A stretch of 9,850 bases of DNA from Alphaproteobacteria bacterium. GTDB taxonomy: Bacteria > Pseudomonadota > Alphaproteobacteria > Paracaedibacterales > CAIULA01. Of the stretch, positions 6,388 through 9,850 are shown one piece after another. Under the pieces are notes generated by a model, which did no database searches, had not been told where the DNA came from, and saw only the letters and a list, made by a program, of their open reading frames with translations. The stretch's first letter is position 1; the number at the start of each line of letters is the position of its first letter. The position numbers and the translations under genes are program-made. Location of the stretch: NCBI GenBank assembly GCA_019751935.1, contig JAIEMR010000035.1, forward strand, positions 1-9,850, written 5' to 3'.

Positions 6388-6864
6388 TTATCCAATTCCT
6401 TCTTGAACCCATGCGCGTTCGTATGTTGCCCCTTTAAATGTAAAATTCTCTTTTAAGTTAAATTTGTCACGTTTGTGACATTCATTGTCATAATATGAAC
6501 AGGATCCTACACTCTTAATTTTCGGATTAGTTTTGGAAGAATTATACAAAACTGGGGCCCAATTACAGCTATCTTCATCAGAGTAACTTGCACAAGACTC
6601 TTTAAAACCTTTATTAGTGAGTCGAGCTACGTCAATAGAAAGTACATCAGATTTTCCAGATGAATCCATTGTTATAATACGATCTCCTTTAGCTTTATCA
6701 GGAAGACTATAAGATCCTGATTCATCCTGATCCATTGTAATTGCGCTCTCAGGTGATTTTTTAGGTGCATGCGCAGGTTTCCCTCCGGGCTTTCCACAAA
6801 TGCCTACCTGTACTAATAAACAAATTAACAGTGCAGCTTTTAATAAAGTCATTCCTAATTTCAT
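6388..6864 (-). CDS. Small exported Cys-containing hypothetical protein, 158 aa
   Basis: The start is placed at the ATG at 6862-6864 because TTGGAGA lies just upstream with the right spacing. A frame start at the TTG at 6874-6876 would put this Shine-Dalgarno inside the coding region, so it is rejected. The protein begins MKLGMTLLKAALLICLLVQV, a Sec signal peptide ending near GICG at about residue 24. The VGIC context is a poor lipobox, so periplasmic or secreted is more likely than lipoprotein. A Lys/Pro/Gly-rich linker follows (25-38). Two similar short segments, AITMDQDESG (41-50) and RIITMDSSGK (62-71), form an apparent internal repeat. The C-terminal half carries four cysteines, C91-x8-C100 and C122-x6-C129, consistent with two disulfides in an oxidising compartment. 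No family is recognised. It converges on ettA, and a hairpin with a U-tract lies past its stop. Confidence 0.75.
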   Translation of the reverse strand: MKLGMTLLKAALLICLLVQVGICGKPGGKPAHAPKKSPESAITMDQDESGSYSLPDKAKGDRIITMDSSGKSDVLSIDVARLTNKGFKESCASYSDEDSCNWAPVLYNSSKTNPKIKSVGSCSYYDNECHKRDKFNLKENFTFKGATYERAWVQEGIG

Positions 6865-6884
6865 TTTAGTCTCCAATAATTTTT

Positions 6885-6935
6885 ATTCTTTAATTCAGGG
6901 TACAGAAAATCAATTAATAAAAAGTTAAAAGTTTT
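6885..6935 (-). promoter_or_regulatory. Candidate promoter for the Cys-containing exported gene, with an upstream block like that of the left-end genes
   Basis: On the minus strand TTGATT (6908-6913) and AAGAAT (6885-6890) are 17 bases apart and lie just before the Shine-Dalgarno. Immediately upstream is AAAACTTTTAACTTTTTA with flanking AT (6914-6935). It resembles the AAAACTTT...CTTTTTATAA segment upstream of the left-edge gene (about 499-518), although there the segment is separated from the -35 by nine further bases. The resemblance is by eye in AT-rich DNA. Confidence 0.35.
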
Positions 6936-6940
6936 ACGGT

Positions 6941-7090
6941 ATTTGCAGGACCAGAATAATACGATAATAACCCCCGTCATGACGAGCCCCGCAGGGGCGT
7001 GGGGATCCAGTGTATTTCCTGGATTGCCACGGAATGATGTTCCTCGAGGTGACGAAAAATGCATAATCATTTTAGGTCGGTTCTGCTATA
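6941..7090. repeat. MITE-like palindromic element, copy B (150 bp)
   Basis: This is the second copy of the element at 1192-1341, in the same orientation, with the same length and about 88% identity by hand alignment. The right end CTGCTATA (7083-7090) is intact, while the left end has decayed to ATTTGCAG (6941-6948). The inner arms are clearer here: CCCCGTCATGACGAGCCCC, GCAGGGGCGTGGGGATCCAG and TGGATTGCCACGG. Like copy A it lies between two tandem minus-strand genes, 88 bases beyond the stop of the phosphatase gene and just upstream of the promoter of the small exported gene. Short frames across it on both strands are products of the palindrome and are not genes. Confidence 0.75.
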
Positions 7091-7178
7091 CTTGTAAGGA
7101 AAAGAAGGGCAAAGACCATATGTACTCTTATTTTCAAAATTTAACGAACAAATATTTTGTAAAAAACAGTAATTAAGA

Positions 7179-8171
7179 CTAGTTTTTCTTAACCCATACA
7201 CTCCATGGCTGTGTACCTAGGCCATCGGTGGCTTGGACATAAGAATAAAACTTATCTAAAAATTTTTGCCTCTCAGCTGCCAAGGAATTACGGAATTTAT
7301 CTTCAGATTTTGTGTTGTGAAGATTTTTTCCTCCCATAGAAACTTGACGAGCGAGGATATCGTTTTTACCTAGATACTTACCATTTTTGATCATATCGTA
7401 CATCGTCATAAAGGTCGAAGTTCTGCCACTACCACCCCTGCAATGAAAATGAACCCAGCTTTCTTTCGGCAGCGCTTTAACGAAACTAATAAATTCATCT
7501 ACAATCTCATCAGAGGGGCGCATATGATCGCTGACTGCAAAACGCACATATTGAACGCCTAATTGCTTAGCAAGCATTTCTTCTGTTTGGACTTGATGGA
7601 TTGTTTCTAGTTCTTTGAGGGTTTTTCCTAAAGCCCCTTTTTTTCCTTTTTCAATTACATAATGAACAAGGGCAACAGGCTCTTCTAAAAGCCTTTCTCG
7701 TTGAGCGCTTTCATCTTGTTCTGTTTCTTTTGTTGATCTCCCCCAACTATTGGAAAAATTAGGGCTAAAAAAAGACACAGGATATCCATTTATAAAAAGG
7801 TGGGTTTCTTGCCTTAGGTCGACGATGATGAACTGATTAGGCGTAATATGCTTGTCTGATATAACCTCATCAACAATTGTTTTTAATTGTTTAGAGGAAA
7901 ACTGAGCGCTCGCAGATACGTTTAATTCGGCAAGGCCTTGGGGGTTAAAAGGTTTTGGAACCTTTTCTAAAAATTCATGACTCGTTGATCTAAATTTCCT
8001 GGGCTTTCTAGCATCTAATTCTGGTTTCTCAGAGGGATCTGAGATTCTTGCATCTGATAAAATTGGTAAATTAGGCTTAAAAAACTGTCCGACAAAAGGA
8101 ATACTTACAAACAAAGCAACAACAAAAATGCCGGCTTTGATTTTTAGTTGACGTCTTTTTATTTTTTTCAT
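7179..8171 (-). CDS. PTP-like cysteine phosphatase (phytase/effector type) with N-terminal membrane anchor, 330 aa
   Basis: The catalytic P-loop is HCRGGSGRT (243-251), the CX5R signature with nucleophile C244 and R250, in the context VHFHCRGGSGRTSTF. The likely general acid is D215 in YVRFAVSDHMRPSD (208-221), the WPD-loop equivalent. Upstream, VDLRQETHLFINGYPVSFF (117-135) followed by NSWGRS is the strand and loop typical of PTP-like inositol-polyphosphate phosphatases (cysteine phytases) and related secreted effector phosphatases. Such enzymes hydrolyse phosphate esters of inositol phosphates, phosphoinositides or phosphotyrosine; the sequence does not say which. The N-terminus is KIKRRQLKIK followed by one hydrophobic segment (about 12-30), a signal-anchor or uncleaved signal, then a Pro/Lys-rich linker. 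All catalytic residues are present. The start ATG at 8169-8171 follows AAAGAG. Location in the envelope or delivery outside the cell is inferred. Confidence 0.88.
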   Translation of the reverse strand: MKKIKRRQLKIKAGIFVVALFVSIPFVGQFFKPNLPILSDARISDPSEKPELDARKPRKFRSTSHEFLEKVPKPFNPQGLAELNVSASAQFSSKQLKTIVDEVISDKHITPNQFIIVDLRQETHLFINGYPVSFFSPNFSNSWGRSTKETEQDESAQRERLLEEPVALVHYVIEKGKKGALGKTLKELETIHQVQTEEMLAKQLGVQYVRFAVSDHMRPSDEIVDEFISFVKALPKESWVHFHCRGGSGRTSTFMTMYDMIKNGKYLGKNDILARQVSMGGKNLHNTKSEDKFRNSLAAERQKFLDKFYSYVQATDGLGTQPWSVWVKKN

Positions 8172-8187
8172 TAATTTTACTCTTTTT

Positions 8188-8221
8188 AAAAGAGGGATAC
8201 TAAAACGCTTTATCCCTTTTT
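8188..8221. terminator. Stem-loop in the gap between the 8285 stop and the 8171 start
   Basis: GGGATA (8194-8199) and TATCCC (8211-8216) form a 6-bp stem with an 11-base loop, extended by flanking A-rich and T-rich arms. On the minus strand it is followed by TCTTTT, which could end the upstream 8285-9850 transcript about 65 bases past its stop. It would equally lie in the leader of the phosphatase mRNA if transcription reads through. On the plus strand TTTTTC follows the stem, but no plus-strand gene precedes it. Confidence 0.35.
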
Positions 8222-8284
8222 CATAAGCTATCTTTACACTAATCCCACATTTATTAACAAAAGATTAACATCCAATAAAATTAC

Positions 8285-9850
8285 CTAATTCGGATTAAAC
8301 ACCAATCTCATAAACTGGTCATTAACCCCTTCTAGTCCATGCATTTGACGGATATAATCCAAATGATCCAAACTTTGATGAGCCAGCATATCACCTACAT
8401 ACAAATGCCCCAAGGCATGATGTTGGCAATTTTTATCACACGGAGCTATAACATCGTAAGGTGTTTTATTACCTAACTGAAGACGTGAACCTGCCTGATT
8501 CTGCAAAGGAGCTTTTGCTGGATTATTAGATATAAACACAGAAAAGAAACGATCATGGCCTAAAACTTTTGCAAACAAAGGTTCAACACATTGTGATACA
8601 TCTCTTTTTTGGAAAAAATAGGTTCTGAACTGTTCGTATTGGTCTCTGGTTAACTCTGAAGCAGTTGTAGGCAACTCTCTCATTTTTTGCGCGTACAATT
8701 CTTTTTCTTCTTCAGCCATCGCTAGAATCTCTTGCTTTTGTTTAAGAATATCCACTGGAAGTTTTCCTGGCTTAGTTAGAATTTTTCTCAGACCTTTAAT
8801 GTTTTGTTTAATTTCTTCGATTTTATTCTCTATCAACTTTGTTTTTGGTCTCATAAAGTCTTGAAATTGCTTGTCAATCTCTGGCTGCCAAACCGCTTTT
8901 AATTCTGGATGAACTTCGCCTACGGTCTGATCCAATAAACCTAGGACCTCACTTTGAAGCTCGTCAGGCATCTCCTCTAATCTTTCTGTGGCAAGGACTG
9001 TTTCAGCCTTACCTTCATCCATCTTTTCGAGCAATTCCTCTTTCCAATGTGAAAAAAGATGAGGCCTCAAATATGGATATTCTCTTGAAAATGAACGCCC
9101 CGCTACAGCGTCAAATAACAACCCTCTGGCGGCATGTTGCACTTGATGTTCTTTGGGATCAAGATCATCTGGAATTTTAATACTGACTTGCTGGGGAATA
9201 CGATACCAATTTGAGGTTTTCTCAATCCAGGTTTGAAGTTTTGGATCTAAGGCAGAAAAAGGAAGTCTTTGTTCTAGTTGATACATGAAATCTTCCAATT
9301 TCTCTCGTTCCCTCTTGATATGGCGAAGCATGTAAGAATCCCAATGACTATCAGGTAAATAATACAAATCCTTAATTCTTTGACTGATATTTTTTCTCAT
9401 AAGGGGTTTGTATTTATCAAAGCTCTGAGCTAAATCCAGAGGCAAACTTCTTGCTAGACGATCTGAAGGCAGTTCAGCTACATCTCTCATAAAAGATAGC
9501 AATAAATACCCACCCTCATTACGACCAGAATCTGAGAAACTTAACCAGATTTCATTTTTGTTACGACCGGAAGGGTCAGGACTATCAAACAATTCACCAT
9601 TAAATCCAATACCAAAAACAAGACCTAGTGACCTGCTGCTATCCGCAGCATTACCGGTCGGTCTGAGAGCAACCATATTATTCGAAAATTTCTTTAATTC
9701 CGCTAAGGCTCTGGAAGCGCGATCTATTAAATTCTTTTTGCTTCCTGCTGCTTTTCTAAGTTCATTTGGTTTTCTAAATCCATGACCATTAAAGGGTTTC
9801 TTAAACTCTCTTTCTAAAAGATAACGCTCGAAAGCGATCATATATCTATC
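8285..9850 (-). CDS. Large hypothetical protein, at least 518 aa, with coiled-coil region and His/Cys-rich C-terminus; 5' end probably outside the window
   Basis: The frame is open to the right edge. The first visible ATG is at 9839-9841, but the nine bases before it (three sense codons) show no stop and no clear Shine-Dalgarno, so the true start may lie beyond the window. Residue numbers here count from that ATG. No signal peptide or membrane segment is visible in the available part. The protein is highly charged. A middle region (about 165-270) is rich in aromatic and His residues, and a strongly charged helical stretch (about 335-390) is a probable coiled coil. The C-terminus holds a compact Cys/His group: C468, C472, H474, H475, H479, H488, H493 and H501 (PCDKNCQHH...GH), which could bind a metal. 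I recognise no family. The phosphatase gene follows 113 bp downstream on the same strand. Confidence 0.75.
   Translation of the reverse strand, partial: DRYMIAFERYLLEREFKKPFNGHGFRKPNELRKAAGSKKNLIDRASRALAELKKFSNNMVALRPTGNAADSSRSLGLVFGIGFNGELFDSPDPSGRNKNEIWLSFSDSGRNEGGYLLLSFMRDVAELPSDRLARSLPLDLAQSFDKYKPLMRKNISQRIKDLYYLPDSHWDSYMLRHIKREREKLEDFMYQLEQRLPFSALDPKLQTWIEKTSNWYRIPQQVSIKIPDDLDPKEHQVQHAARGLLFDAVAGRSFSREYPYLRPHLFSHWKEELLEKMDEGKAETVLATERLEEMPDELQSEVLGLLDQTVGEVHPELKAVWQPEIDKQFQDFMRPKTKLIENKIEEIKQNIKGLRKILTKPGKLPVDILKQKQEILAMAEEEKELYAQKMRELPTTASELTRDQYEQFRTYFFQKRDVSQCVEPLFAKVLGHDRFFSVFISNNPAKAPLQNQAGSRLQLGNKTPYDVIAPCDKNCQHHALGHLYVGDMLAHQSLDHLDYIRQMHGLEGVNDQFMRLVFNPN

Noticed and set aside
1192..7090. 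The 150-bp repeats as structured non-coding RNA genes or CRISPR-like units
   Set aside because: The terminal inverted repeats and full-length palindromy fit a transposable element better, and two distant copies without spacers are not an array.
6861..7176. Open frames on both strands across the second 150-bp element (69 and 77 codons)
   Set aside because: They are by-products of the palindromic element and of the promoter region of the small exported gene; no recognisable protein results.
9558..9785. Plus-strand 75-codon frame
   Set aside because: It is antisense to the large unknown minus-strand gene and has no ribosome binding site.

Overview
The window looks like an accessory, secretion-oriented stretch of an AT-rich Gram-negative genome. 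It is most likely an alphaproteobacterium of the host-associated kind (Holosporales/Rickettsiales-like). That assignment is an inference from four things: the alphaproteobacterial flavour of the EttA protein, the low GC of everything except that gene, the density of orphan exported proteins, and the intergenic palindromic repeats. No tRNA, rRNA, CRISPR array or transposase gene was found.

Layout, left to right. Almost everything is on the minus strand: (1) the 5' part of an exported orphan protein running off the left edge (1-425); (2) a second exported orphan (528-1031); (3) a 150-bp MITE-like palindromic element (1192-1341); (4) a third exported orphan (1420-1902); (5) an unusual response regulator with an enlarged receiver domain and an unrecognised output domain (2038-3039); (6) a gene-poor stretch (3040-3522) with an AT-rich dyad, a perfect 12-bp palindrome, a possible 22-codon ORF behind a hairpin-masked Shine-Dalgarno, and a degenerate GC-rich palindromic repeat; (7) a 317-aa exported orphan (3523-4476); (8) the only plus-strand gene, the ABC-F translation factor ettA (4641-6320), followed by a hairpin shared with the convergent gene; (9) a small Cys-containing exported protein (6388-6864, start corrected); (10) a second copy of the 150-bp element (6941-7090); (11) a membrane-anchored or secreted cysteine phosphatase of the PTP-like phytase/effector type (7179-8171); (12) a large unknown protein with a His/Cys-rich C-terminus (8285 to the right edge).

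How the parts may work together. Five of the eight minus-strand genes encode a classical N-terminal signal peptide and a sixth (the phosphatase) starts with a signal-anchor, so six of eight products are likely to leave the cytoplasm. Genes 1 and 2 share a 65-bp, roughly 72% identical upstream segment carrying TTGACA boxes with identical spacing. Part of the same upstream block recurs before the Cys-containing gene. This suggests co-regulation of at least three exported proteins, although nothing in the sequence ties the response regulator to those promoters. ettA is a housekeeping gene, visibly richer in GC, sitting in an otherwise accessory neighbourhood.
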